12,135 bases of DNA from Pseudomonadota bacterium (GCA_023396465.1 JAEWWF010000391.1:1-12135), one strand, 5' to 3'; shown: positions 1 to 7,349, numbered from the stretch's first letter. Notes: generated by a model not told the origin, from the letters alone. Made by a program: numbers and translations.

Positions 1-1518
1 GACGAGCACATCCTGCCCTTCGGTGCGCGCCAGTATCTCTACCGGAGCGGGTGCCGTCGAGTACTTGACTGCGTTGGAGATGAGATTGCTGAAAGCCTGC
101 TCCATCATGGTGGCGTCGATGCTCACCAGCGGCGGCAGGGCGCCGAGGTCGAGGGCGATCACCCGGTCAGGTGCGATCTCGCGTTGCCGCTCGGCCACGA
201 ACCGGACCAGGGCGCCAAGGTCGCCGGGGCGCGGTTCCACCGTCACCTCGCCGGCATCCAGGCGGGCAGCGTTGAGGGTGCTGTCCATCAGCGCCGTCAG
301 CCGCAGCACGGCGCTGCGGATCTTGCCGGCGCGGTCGCGCAATTCCTCCGGCTCGATGGTGTCGGAGCGGCGTTGCAGGCGCTGGGCGGCGGCATCGATG
401 ATCGCCATGGGGGTGCGGAACTGGTGCGACACCATGGACACGAAACTGCGGTACAGCTCGGTCAGCCGTTGCGCCCGCGCCAGCGCCTGTTCCAGCGCCG
501 TGGTGGCCCGCACGTAGGGTGACACGTCGGCGACGCGCAGCACCGTGCCGCCGCCCGGCATGCGGCGGACCGAGACGCGGCACCAGCAGTCGTCGGTCAG
601 GCGGACCTCGATATCGGTGTCGGCATCGCCATTGAGCGGTTCCGGCACCCCCAGTCGCGCCAGTTCCGCCGCCACCGCCGGCAGCGGCGCCGCCTCGGCG
701 AACAGGTCGGGACGGCCGGGCAGCAGGGTCTGGATGTGGCGGTTGGCGTGGACCAGCCGTCCGTCGGGGCCATAGGCGGCGAAACCGTCGGGAGCGGTGT
801 CGATGGCCGACACCAGCCGTTCCTCCGCCGTGCGCAGATCGGCGGTACGGGCGGCCACCATGTCTTCCAGGTGGTCGCGGTGGCGGGCCAGTTCCGCCTC
901 CGCCTCGGCTCGGTGACGCAGGCCGCGCACCAGACTGAGCGCGAGCACGGTGCCGCTGGCCATGATCCCGACGCCGTAGCCCAGCAGCTCCAGCAGCAGC
1001 AGATGGCGGCGCGATTGCAGGGTGATGGCATGGTCACGCTCGGCCAGCATCGCCCGGTTGGTGAGATCGCGCAAATCCTGACCAAGGGCGAGGCCACCGC
1101 TGCGCAACGCCTCCGCCGACATGATCTTGCCGGCCTGGGCGGCCGTCAGATGCTCTTCCAGCAGCGCGGCGGTGGCGGCGATGTCGGCCAGGGCGGCGGA
1201 TTCGCCCAGGCTGTGCAGGTACTCGGCAGGTGCTCCCGCCTGGAGCACCGCCAACCGGCTGAGCAGGATGTCGAACCGCAGGCCGAGGGCGTCGGCCTCC
1301 ATGTCGGGGTCGGCGATGGCATAGCGGCCGGCGGCATCGGCCAGGCGGACCGCCTCGTACTGCCCCTGGGCGCTCAGCCACACCAGGTTTTCCGGGACGC
1401 CGCGGGAGATGTCGGCCTCGATCTCGGCCAGGCGAACGCCGGCCACCACGATGCTGACGACGAAGACCACCACCGCCGCCAGCGACAGCAGATATGTCCG
1501 CCGGCCGGGGGCGGTCAT
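1..1518 (-). CDS. Membrane-bound PAS sensor histidine kinase (3' end outside window)
   Basis: This is the first 506 codons of a sensor kinase; the frame stays open to the left edge. Visible parts in order are a transmembrane helix at about residues 9–28, an extracytoplasmic and probably helical domain at about 29–170, a second helix at about 174–196, a coiled linker, a PAS domain at about 235–335, a HisKA dimerisation domain with SHQFRTP (His365 is the predicted phosphoacceptor), and the ATPase N-box SNLISNAVKYS (Asn482). The rest of the ATPase domain, and any receiver domain of a hybrid kinase, lies outside. The ATG overlaps the stop of the upstream gene as ATGA, so the two are probably translationally coupled. 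The extracytoplasmic domain matches no ligand-binding family I recognise. The coupling suggests that it reads the state of the exported upstream protein, which is inference. Kinase identity is secure; signal and output are unknown. Confidence 0.93.
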   Translation of the reverse strand, partial: MTAPGRRTYLLSLAAVVVFVVSIVVAGVRLAEIEADISRGVPENLVWLSAQGQYEAVRLADAAGRYAIADPDMEADALGLRFDILLSRLAVLQAGAPAEYLHSLGESAALADIAATAALLEEHLTAAQAGKIMSAEALRSGGLALGQDLRDLTNRAMLAERDHAITLQSRRHLLLLELLGYGVGIMASGTVLALSLVRGLRHRAEAEAELARHRDHLEDMVAARTADLRTAEERLVSAIDTAPDGFAAYGPDGRLVHANRHIQTLLPGRPDLFAEAAPLPAVAAELARLGVPEPLNGDADTDIEVRLTDDCWCRVSVRRMPGGGTVLRVADVSPYVRATTALEQALARAQRLTELYRSFVSMVSHQFRTPMAIIDAAAQRLQRRSDTIEPEELRDRAGKIRSAVLRLTALMDSTLNAARLDAGEVTVEPRPGDLGALVRFVAERQREIAPDRVIALDLGALPPLVSIDATMMEQAFSNLISNAVKYSTAPAPVEILARTEGQDVLV

Positions 1519-2024
1519 CGCACGCGCAGGCGGTTCAGCTGCCATACCCATCGATGGTCCCTGCGGCCGTTCTTGAGTTCGGAATGATCGTCGCGCGGAT
1601 AGACGATCCACAGCGGCCCTTTGTCTCGCAAGCTCAGATCCTTGCCGTTCATGCGCAGGGCAATGAGCACGTCATAGGTCTCGAAATCGGTGATCGGTAT
1701 ACGGATGCGGTAATCGTTGATGGCGGCGGCCTCCACCGTCTCGCCGCGCGCCCCCGCCGCTCGCAGCACGTCACGCATCAGCACGCCCTCGAAAAGGACC
1801 GTTCCGTCGGTCCAGGTGGTGGAGGTGCGCAAGGTCCGCAGGCCGAGGGACTCCAGCATGGGCCGGTCGAACACCGCCGCGCCGTCACGGTTGGCGATGT
1901 CGATGGCACCGTCCACCACCAGCAGCGGCGGCGCCGTCGGCTCCGGCAATGATACCGGGTCGGTGGCGGCGGCGGGCACCACCGTGGCCAGGAGCAGCAT
2001 GACAAGGGCGACGACGACTCGCAC
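1515..2024 (-). CDS. Exported sulfite-oxidase-fold (molybdopterin-binding-like) protein, PruR-like
   Basis: This 169-residue protein has a signal peptide (about 1–20, cleavage near PAAA/TD) and one compact domain resembling the oxidoreductase molybdopterin-binding fold. Supporting motifs are FEGVLMRDVL, INDYRIRIP, YDVLIALRMNGK and GPLWIVYPRDD. The position where sulfite oxidases carry the molybdenum-ligating cysteine seems to be TSTTWTDG, and the mature protein has no cysteine, so a normal catalytic Moco site is unlikely. I chose the GTG at 2024 because a purine-rich GGGAGAGAG lies about 9 nt upstream and it yields a proper signal peptide. The frame extends to an ATG at 2087, but that adds a proline-rich stretch with no export function; an ATG at 2000 is also possible. 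The gene overlaps the kinase start. Agrobacterium PruR, a cysteine-less periplasmic protein of this fold, binds pterins and controls a membrane partner. A similar role here is inference. Confidence 0.85.
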   Translation of the reverse strand: MRVVVALVMLLLATVVPAAATDPVSLPEPTAPPLLVVDGAIDIANRDGAAVFDRPMLESLGLRTLRTSTTWTDGTVLFEGVLMRDVLRAAGARGETVEAAAINDYRIRIPITDFETYDVLIALRMNGKDLSLRDKGPLWIVYPRDDHSELKNGRRDHRWVWQLNRLRVR

Positions 2025-2103
2025 GATGGCGAACTCTCTCCCGGCGGGCCGCGGCGGCGGCGGGGCCGGCACGGGGCAGACGAACATCAGTGGCTAGACC
2101 GGA

Positions 2104-2132
2104 AGTATGGAACTGTCGTGGACACCTGACAA
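2104..2132 (-). promoter_or_regulatory. Candidate sigma-70-like promoter for the exported-protein/kinase operon
   Basis: On the minus strand TTGTCA (2132–2127, 5 of 6 matches to TTGACA) and CATACT (2109–2104, 4 of 6 matches to TATAAT) are separated by exactly 17 bp. Transcription would begin near 2097, leaving a leader of about 73 nt before the GTG at 2024. It lies in the 207-bp gap between divergent genes. This is a consensus match only. Confidence 0.45.
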
Positions 2133-2231
2133 GCGCCTCCGTCCCCGCTCCGCATCCGTGGGAGTGGACTTGCCCAACGTCCTTGCGCATGATGCGAAAA
2201 CGGGGAAAAGCGGGGGAAGCCCGGAGGGTGC

Positions 2232-3683
2232 GTGGTCACAAGTCTTGATTTCCGACCGGTCACGCTGGTGACGGGCTGGCTGCTGCTGGTGTTGTCGGCG
2301 GGCATGGTCCTGCCCATGGTGGTGGATGCCTACCTGGACAATCCCGACTGGCAGGTTTTCGGCGTTGCCTGCGGGCTCGGCCTGTTCTTCGGCAGCGCCC
2401 TGGTACTGACCAGTCGCGGCGGCCCCATGAGCCTGAACCTGCGTCAGGCATTCCTGCTCACCAACGTGGTGTGGGTGGTGCTGCCGGTCTTCGCGGCGCT
2501 GCCCCTGTGGCTGTCCGGCCTGACCTACACCGATGCCTTTTTCGAGGCCATGTCCGGCATCACCACCACCGGCGCCACCGTGATGGTGGGGCTCGACACC
2601 ACGCCACCCGGCATCCTGCTGTGGCGGGCGGTGCTCCAGTGGTTGGGCGGTCTCGGCATCATCATCATGGCGCTGACCATCCTGCCCATGCTGCGGGTCG
2701 GCGGCATGCAGATGTTCCGGGTGGAGGCCTTCGAGGCACAGGAGAAGATCCTGCCGCGTGCCACCCAACTGGCCGGGGCGCTGCTCGGTCTCTACATCGC
2801 CCTGACGCTCGGCACCGCGCTGCTGCTGTGGCTGGCTGGCATGTCAGGATTCGATGCCCTGGCGCACGCCATGACCACCATCGCCACCGGTGGCTACAGC
2901 ACCCGTGATGCCTCCGTCGGCGCCTTCGACAATGCCTGGATCGACGTCATCATCACCCTTGGCATGGTCACTGGCGGCATTCCCTTCCTGCTGCTGCTGC
3001 AAGCGGCGCGCGGCAAGGGCGGCCAGTTGTTGAGCGACACCCAGGTCCACTGGTACCTCGGTACCATCGTCGTCTCCGTGCTGTCGGTGGCGATATGGCT
3101 GTGGCTGATGGATGACTTCCAGCCCTTGCAGGCGCTGCGCTATTCGGCTTTCAACGTCACCTCGGTCATGACCGGCACCGGCTACGCCACCGCCGACTTC
3201 AACGCCTGGAACGGCTTTCCCATCGCGGTGCTGTTCTGTTTGATGTTCGTCGGTGGCTGCGCCGGCTCCACCACCTGCGCCATCAAGATCTTCCGCTTCC
3301 AGATCCTGTATGAGACGGCGCGGGTGCAGATCCGCCGCCTGCTTCAGCCGCATGGGGTGTTCATCCCCTACTTCAATCATCGCCCGGTTCAGGCCGGCGT
3401 GCCGGAAGCGGTGATGGGCTTCTTTTTTCTTTACCTGCTGTCGTGCGCGTTCCTGACCATGGCGCTCGGGCTGATGGGGCTGGATCTGGTGACGGCCCTG
3501 TCCGGGGCGGTGACGGCCATCAGCAACGTCGGGCCCGGCCTCGGCTCCACCATCGGGCCGGCGGGCAATTTCGCGCCGCTGCCGGATGCCGCGAAATGGC
3601 TGCTGGCCTTCGGCATGATGCTTGGTCGGCTGGAACTCTACAGTGTGCTGGTGCTGCTGCTGCCGCGCTTCTGGCGGGATTGA
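2232..3683 (+). CDS. trkH: Trk-type potassium uptake channel subunit TrkH
   Basis: This is an inner-membrane potassium-translocating subunit that normally works with the cytoplasmic NAD-binding regulator TrkA, which is not in this window. The protein has 483 residues, the length of E. coli TrkH, and is almost wholly hydrophobic. The four pore-loop filter sequences are visible: TTTGAT (111–116), TIATGGYS (216–223), TGTGYAT (314–320) and SNVGPGLG (431–438). The conserved GCAGST loop (342–347) and a C-terminal GRLELY are also present. The GTG start at 2232 follows GGAGG by only 4 nt, which is tight, but it puts the N-terminus (FRPVTLVTGWLLLVLS) in register with E. coli TrkH, so I keep it. The gene is divergent from the kinase operon and 40 nt ahead of an acetyltransferase. 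I see no convincing promoter hexamers upstream. Confidence 0.96.
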   Translation: MVTSLDFRPVTLVTGWLLLVLSAGMVLPMVVDAYLDNPDWQVFGVACGLGLFFGSALVLTSRGGPMSLNLRQAFLLTNVVWVVLPVFAALPLWLSGLTYTDAFFEAMSGITTTGATVMVGLDTTPPGILLWRAVLQWLGGLGIIIMALTILPMLRVGGMQMFRVEAFEAQEKILPRATQLAGALLGLYIALTLGTALLLWLAGMSGFDALAHAMTTIATGGYSTRDASVGAFDNAWIDVIITLGMVTGGIPFLLLLQAARGKGGQLLSDTQVHWYLGTIVVSVLSVAIWLWLMDDFQPLQALRYSAFNVTSVMTGTGYATADFNAWNGFPIAVLFCLMFVGGCAGSTTCAIKIFRFQILYETARVQIRRLLQPHGVFIPYFNHRPVQAGVPEAVMGFFFLYLLSCAFLTMALGLMGLDLVTALSGAVTAISNVGPGLGSTIGPAGNFAPLPDAAKWLLAFGMMLGRLELYSVLVLLLPRFWRD

Positions 3684-3695
3684 AACCGGCGGTCC

Positions 3696-3719
3696 GCCAC
3701 CCCTTCTTGAAAGGGTGGC
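3696..3719 (+). other. Hairpin between trkH and the acetyltransferase gene, covering its likely RBS
   Basis: GCCACCC (3696–3702) pairs with GGGTGGC (3713–3719). After one C/A mismatch, two T–A pairs extend the stem and leave a CTTG tetraloop. No T-run follows, so it is not a standard intrinsic terminator. The right arm contains the AAAGGGTGG that would be the ribosome-binding site for the ATG at 3724. It could limit translation, stabilise the trkH 3' end, or be incidental. Confidence 0.45.
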
Positions 3720-3723
3720 CTTC

Positions 3724-4233
3724 ATGGAGACGCCTGCCATGGCGACAGTCTCGGCCTTGCGTGTTCCCTTCCGCCTGGCGCCGGTGACGGCGGCGGCGAC
3801 CGTGCCGTTGCGCCATGCGGTGCTGCGTCCCATGCAGTCGGAGGCGGAGTGTGTGTACGACCACGACGCCGCCGTCGGCACCTATCATGCCGGAGCCTAT
3901 GTGGAGGATCGCCTGATCGGCGTCGCGTCGGTGTTCCCCGAAAGCGAGGATGGCCGCCTGCACGGCGGTGACTGGCGCATCCGGGGCATGGCGGTGGAGG
4001 CGCGGTTCCGGGGCCATCGCATCGGCGCCGCCCTGCTGCATGCCGTTATCGCCCATTGCGCCTTGCAGCAGGATGGCGGCCTGCTGTGGTGCAACGCCCG
4101 CATCCCGGCCGAGAGCTTCTATCGCCGCTTTGGCTTCGTGCGCGGCGGTGATCCTTTTGACCAGCCGCCGCTCGGCCCCTGCGTCCGCATGCATCGCCCA
4201 CTGGGGCCGGGGGACCGGGTGTATCGCATGTGA
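3724..4233 (+). CDS. GNAT-family N-acetyltransferase
   Basis: This is a 169-residue acetyl-CoA-dependent acyltransferase of unknown substrate. The core shows the N-terminal strand and helix with LRHAVLRP (29–36), the central strand YVEDRLIGVASVFP (59–72), the acetyl-CoA-binding loop RGHRIGAALL (96–105) and the C-terminal AESFYRRFGFVRGGDPF (129–145). The loop has Arg where many members have a second Gly, a common variant. I chose the ATG at 3724 because of AAAGGGTGG just upstream. An ATG at 3739, with GGAG 9 nt before it, would remove only five residues. The frame is open further upstream into trkH, but that part gives a cysteine-rich, unlikely sequence. It may be cotranscribed with trkH, although nothing suggests a shared function. 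Confidence 0.88.
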   Translation: METPAMATVSALRVPFRLAPVTAAATVPLRHAVLRPMQSEAECVYDHDAAVGTYHAGAYVEDRLIGVASVFPESEDGRLHGGDWRIRGMAVEARFRGHRIGAALLHAVIAHCALQQDGGLLWCNARIPAESFYRRFGFVRGGDPFDQPPLGPCVRMHRPLGPGDRVYRM

Positions 4234-4242
4234 GGCAAAGGG

Positions 4243-4266
4243 GAGGGGGCGGGCGATCGCCCCCTC
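4243..4266. terminator. Hairpin at the convergent acetyltransferase/arsC junction, possible bidirectional terminator
   Basis: GAGGGGGC (4243–4250) and GCCCCCTC (4259–4266) form a perfect 8-bp GC stem with an 8-nt loop. The loop belongs to an overlapping 12-bp palindrome (4251–4262) with GCGATCGC at its centre. It fills most of the 31-bp gap between two converging genes, and its right arm overlaps the arsC stop codon. No long T-run follows on either strand, so termination is inferred from position. Confidence 0.5.
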
Positions 4267-4609
4267 ACAAAATCTCCAGCACCTGTTCCGGCGGGCGGCC
4301 GAGGCGGGCCTTGGCGTCGTCCACCACCACGATGGGGCGCTCGATCACCGCCGGGTGGGCGGTCATGCCGGCGAGGAGCTGGTCGTCACTCAGTGACGGA
4401 TCGTCGAGGCCGTGCTCCTTGGCTTCCTTGCGGCGCAGCAGATCGCGCGGTGCCATGTCCAGCAGCGACAGCAGCCGGCGCAGGTCGTCGGCGCTCGGCG
4501 GCGTTTCCAGATAGGCGACGACGGTCGGCTCGATGCCGCGCTCCTGAAGCAGTGCCAAGGTCTGGCGGGACTTGGAACAGCGGGGGTTGTGATAGATGGT
4601 CACGGCCAT
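4265..4609 (-). CDS. arsC: ArsC/YfgD-family glutaredoxin-dependent arsenate reductase-like protein
   Basis: This is a 114-residue cytoplasmic thioredoxin-fold protein. The N-terminal YHNPRCSKSR carries the predicted nucleophile Cys11. Arg91 in ERPIVV and Arg102/Arg105 in KARLGRPPEQVLEIL match conserved arginines of the family. In E. coli ArsC, glutaredoxin and glutathione resolve the cysteine after arsenate reduction. The sequence resembles E. coli YfgD most closely (CSKSR start and GRPPEQVLEI end). No arsR, arsB or acr3 gene adjoins it, so a role in arsenic resistance is not shown and it may be a housekeeping paralogue. The start has GGAG about 10 nt upstream. It is divergent from the channel gene and convergent with the acetyltransferase. 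Family identity is firm; the substrate is not. Confidence 0.93.
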   Translation of the reverse strand: MAVTIYHNPRCSKSRQTLALLQERGIEPTVVAYLETPPSADDLRRLLSLLDMAPRDLLRRKEAKEHGLDDPSLSDDQLLAGMTAHPAVIERPIVVVDDAKARLGRPPEQVLEIL

Positions 4610-4620
4610 GTGTCGGCGGC

Positions 4621-4655
4621 TCCGGTTGGTTCCTGACGTCCGGTTGGTCTACAAC
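4621..4655 (+). promoter_or_regulatory. 10-bp direct repeat overlapping a weak promoter candidate in the arsC–channel divergent region
   Basis: TCCGGTTGGT occurs at 4621–4630 and again at 4639–4648, a period of 18 bp, so both copies lie on roughly the same DNA face. The first copy contains most of a TTGGTT (−35-like, 4626–4631), and TACAAC (−10-like, 4650–4655) follows with an 18-bp spacer. Both hexamers are weak matches. The rest of the 115-bp gap holds a small GCGCGC–GAAG–GCGCGC hairpin (4668–4683) and no clear SD for the channel gene. Confidence 0.35.
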
Positions 4656-4724
4656 TGTCGGCATCCGGCGCGCGAAGGCGCGCGTTGCGACGGTTGAACC
4701 AGATCAAGGGTCCCTCCTCTTGCC

Positions 4725-7217
4725 ATGAAGCCCGCAGCCGCACAACCCCACCCGTCCGCCCGCCCGTTTACCGCTCTCGCCGCCCTTCTGCTGACCTTTC
4801 TGCTGGCGCTGGCCGTGCCTCTGCCGGCCTCGGCGCAGCAGGGCGGCGGGCAGCCGGCGGTGGAAGCCGAGACCACCGCGCAACTGGAGGCCCTGGTCTC
4901 CACCCTGAAGGACGATGACCGTCGCCAGCAACTGGTCGACCAGTTGGAGGCGATGATCGCCGCCCAGCGTCAGGTGGAGGAGCGTCTGCCGCCCTCCACC
5001 CTTGGCGCCCGTTTGCTGGAGCAGATGTCCGGCGCCCTCGGCACCGCCAGCGCCCAGGTGGTGCGGCTGGCCACGGTGGCGGCCGACCTGCCCGGCATCG
5101 TGCGCTGGTTCAGCCGTTGGACCAGCGACCCGCAGGCGCGCGAGCGGTTCGCCGACGGTAGTCTGCGGGTGGCAGGCATCATCGTCTGTGCCTTGGCGGC
5201 CCTCTGGCTGGCCCGTCGCCTGGTGGCGGGCCCCCGTCGGCGGCTGGAGGTCCGCGAAGTGCGGCCGCGCTGGGCTGAGCGGGTAATGTTGACCATCGGC
5301 CTCGCCCTGATCGAGATGATCCCCCCCGCCGCCATGGTGGCGGTCGGGTATGGCGTCATGCCGCTCATCAACCCGGCCTCGACCGCCCGCGTCGCCGCCA
5401 TCGTCCTGATCACCGCGCTGGCGGTGATGCAGGCGGTGATGATCGTCGCCCGCCTGCTGCTGGCGCCGCACGCCCGCGGGCTGCGCTGGCTGCCGCTGTC
5501 GGACGAGACGGCGCATTATCTGTACCTGTGGGCGCGGCGGTTGTCGCTGATCGGCATCATCGGCTTCTTCGGAGCCGAGACGGCGGTGATCTTCGGTTTG
5601 CCGCCGGGCGGCTATGCCCTCATCACCCGCGTTGTCGGCTTCATCATGGCCATTCTGGCGATCATCGTGGTGATGCAGAACCGCCACTCCGTCGCCGCCT
5701 GGCTTCGGGCCCGCCGCATGGTGGTGAGTGGGACGCTCGCCGCCGACCGCCCGGCCACGGCAGCCGAGGTCGCGGCCGCGACGCCGGACACCACCGGCGC
5801 CCTGACCGGCTCCGCCCCCGCTCCCGGTGACGCCCCCGCCCTGCTGCCCGAGTCGCCGGTCGCCGCCGAGGGGAAGGGCGGGCGCTGGCGCCGTCCTGGC
5901 ACCGGGGCCATCGGCCGGGTGGTGCGCGAGCGGTTGGCCGACGTCTGGCATATCCTGGCGGCGCTCTACATCGTCGCCGTTTATGCGGTGTGGGCGCTGT
6001 CGGTGGAGGGCGGTTTCGAGTACATCGTGCGCGCCACCCTGCTCAGCGCCGTCGTCATCGCCCTTGCGGTGGGGGCCGTCACCCTGCTGTCGCGGGGGGT
6101 GGACAAGCTGTTCCACATCGCCGACGACGTGAAGAGCCGCTTCCCCGGCATCGAGAAGCGCGCCAACCGCTATATGCCGGTGCTGCACACGGCGGTGCGC
6201 ATGGTGGTGTTCGTCATCGCCTTTGGCGCCGTTCTGCAAGTGTGGGGCGTCGGCGTGGTGGAGGCGCTGACCAGCGATGCCGGCCGCCGCTTCGCCGGCG
6301 CCGTGCTGACCATCTCCATCGTCCTGGTCCTCAGCCTGATCGTGTGGGAGTTCGCGTCCTCCGCCATCGAGCGTTACCTCAGCAGCACCGATGGCAAGGG
6401 CAACATGGTGGAACGGTCCGCCCGCGCCAAGACGCTGCTGCCCTTGGCCCGCAACGTCCTGCTGGTGGCGATGATCGTCATCGTCAGCCTGATCGTCCTG
6501 TCGGAGATCGGGGTGAACATCGCCCCCCTGCTGGCGGGTGCAGGGGTGATCGGTCTTGCCGTCGGCTTCGGGTCGCAGAAGCTGGTGCAGGACATCATCA
6601 CCGGCGCCTTCATCCTGTTCGAGAACGCCGTGTCGGTGGGCGACGTGGTCTCGGTGGGCGGATTCTCGGGCGTGGTGGAGGGCATGACCGTGCGCTCCAT
6701 CCGCCTGCGCGACATGACCGGCACCGTCCACACCATCCCGTTCTCCACCGTCGACAAGGTGTCGAACATGACCAAGGACTTCAGCTACTACGTCCTTGAT
6801 GTCCGCGTCGCTTACCGCGAGGACACCGACGAGGTGGTGGAGGTGTGCAAGGCTCTGCTGGAGGAAATGCGCCAGGAGCCGGAGCACGCCGTCAATATCC
6901 TGGAGCCGCTGGAGGTCATTGGCCTCGACTGCTTCGCCGACAGCGCCGTCATCCTCCGCTTCCGCATCAAGACCCTGCCCATCAAGCAGTGGTCCACGGG
7001 GCGCGAGTTCAACCGCCGCATGAAGAAGCGGTTCGGCGAACTGGGCATCGAGATCCCGTTCCCGCACCAGACCATCTACTTCGGCGAGGACAAACACGGC
7101 AATGCTCCGCCCGCCCGGCTGCGGGTGGAGGGCCTGCCGGCGGGCGGTGGGGATGGAGGTGCTTCCACTCCGCCCGCGCCCGCCAATGATCCTGGCAGCA
7201 GTGCCCAGCCGGCCTGA
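4725..7217 (+). CDS. Large MscS-family mechanosensitive ion channel (YbiO-like)
   Basis: This inner-membrane channel would open on membrane tension to release solutes during hypo-osmotic shock. Of its 830 residues, 1–38 are a signal peptide (cleavage near ASA/QQ). Residues 45–140 are a periplasmic helical part. Membrane helices lie around 147–166, 187–214, 223–246, 272–291, 298–317, 406–426, 434–456, 489–509, 524–544 and 577–594. The MscS pore helix and beta domain follow, with APLLAGAGVIGLAVGFGSQK (600–619) then VQDIITGAFILFENAVSVGD. The alpha/beta C-terminal domain runs to about 790. A charged Ala/Pro-rich insert (about 335–400) and a Gly/Pro/Ala tail (about 795–830) look disordered. Length and layout fit YbiO and not the small MscS. 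The start is set by the signal peptide. Only a weak AAGGG lies upstream, 12 nt away. The strong hairpin after the stop suggests a single-gene unit. Confidence 0.93.
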   Translation: MKPAAAQPHPSARPFTALAALLLTFLLALAVPLPASAQQGGGQPAVEAETTAQLEALVSTLKDDDRRQQLVDQLEAMIAAQRQVEERLPPSTLGARLLEQMSGALGTASAQVVRLATVAADLPGIVRWFSRWTSDPQARERFADGSLRVAGIIVCALAALWLARRLVAGPRRRLEVREVRPRWAERVMLTIGLALIEMIPPAAMVAVGYGVMPLINPASTARVAAIVLITALAVMQAVMIVARLLLAPHARGLRWLPLSDETAHYLYLWARRLSLIGIIGFFGAETAVIFGLPPGGYALITRVVGFIMAILAIIVVMQNRHSVAAWLRARRMVVSGTLAADRPATAAEVAAATPDTTGALTGSAPAPGDAPALLPESPVAAEGKGGRWRRPGTGAIGRVVRERLADVWHILAALYIVAVYAVWALSVEGGFEYIVRATLLSAVVIALAVGAVTLLSRGVDKLFHIADDVKSRFPGIEKRANRYMPVLHTAVRMVVFVIAFGAVLQVWGVGVVEALTSDAGRRFAGAVLTISIVLVLSLIVWEFASSAIERYLSSTDGKGNMVERSARAKTLLPLARNVLLVAMIVIVSLIVLSEIGVNIAPLLAGAGVIGLAVGFGSQKLVQDIITGAFILFENAVSVGDVVSVGGFSGVVEGMTVRSIRLRDMTGTVHTIPFSTVDKVSNMTKDFSYYVLDVRVAYREDTDEVVEVCKALLEEMRQEPEHAVNILEPLEVIGLDCFADSAVILRFRIKTLPIKQWSTGREFNRRMKKRFGELGIEIPFPHQTIYFGEDKHGNAPPARLRVEGLPAGGGDGGASTPPAPANDPGSSAQPA

Positions 7218-7242
7218 TCTGACGGCAGGGCGGTGAAACGGC

Positions 7243-7279
7243 GAGGCGGCGGCGGGCAGGTATGTCCCGCCGCCGCCTC
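7243..7279 (+). terminator. Perfect 14-bp-stem hairpin downstream of the mechanosensitive channel
   Basis: GAGGCGGCGGCGGG (7243–7256) is the exact reverse complement of CCCGCCGCCGCCTC (7266–7279), with a 9-nt loop. It begins 26 nt after the channel stop codon. The stem is wholly GC-rich apart from one pair. The T content downstream is low (TGCCTTGTCC), so it is a T-poor terminator or RNA-stabilising hairpin and not a textbook rho-independent site. Confidence 0.65.
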
Positions 7280-7293
7280 TGCCTTGTCCGGCC

Positions 7294-7349
7294 GCCCCTG
7301 GACTTGGCTCCCTGGACTTGGCTCCCTGGACTTGGCCCCCTGGACTTGG
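7294..7349 (+). repeat. Four-copy tandem repeat, 14-bp period, upstream of dapF
   Basis: The core CTGGACTTGG occurs at 7298, 7312, 7326 and 7340, exactly 14 bp apart. The 4-nt spacers are CTCC, CTCC and CCCC, and GCCC precedes copy 1. A 14-bp period is not a multiple of three and lies outside the confident coding regions, so it is not a protein repeat. The fourth copy contains the putative −35 of dapF. Confidence 0.9.

Noticed and set aside
2170..2198. TTGCCC and TTGCGC near 2170–2188 considered as −35 elements for trkH
   Set aside because: No TATAAT-like hexamer lies 16–18 bp downstream of either; CATGAT at 2188 is only 12 bp from the first.
4704..7097. 797-codon open frame on the minus strand opposite the channel gene
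   Set aside because: It is rich in His, Gln, Asp and Gly in no domain pattern and lies exactly antisense to a clear MscS-family gene. High third-position GC of the real gene removes stops from this frame.
7294..7349. Short regularly spaced repeats considered as a CRISPR array
   Set aside because: The 10-bp core and 4-nt spacers are far too short, spacers are nearly identical, and no cas gene is present.
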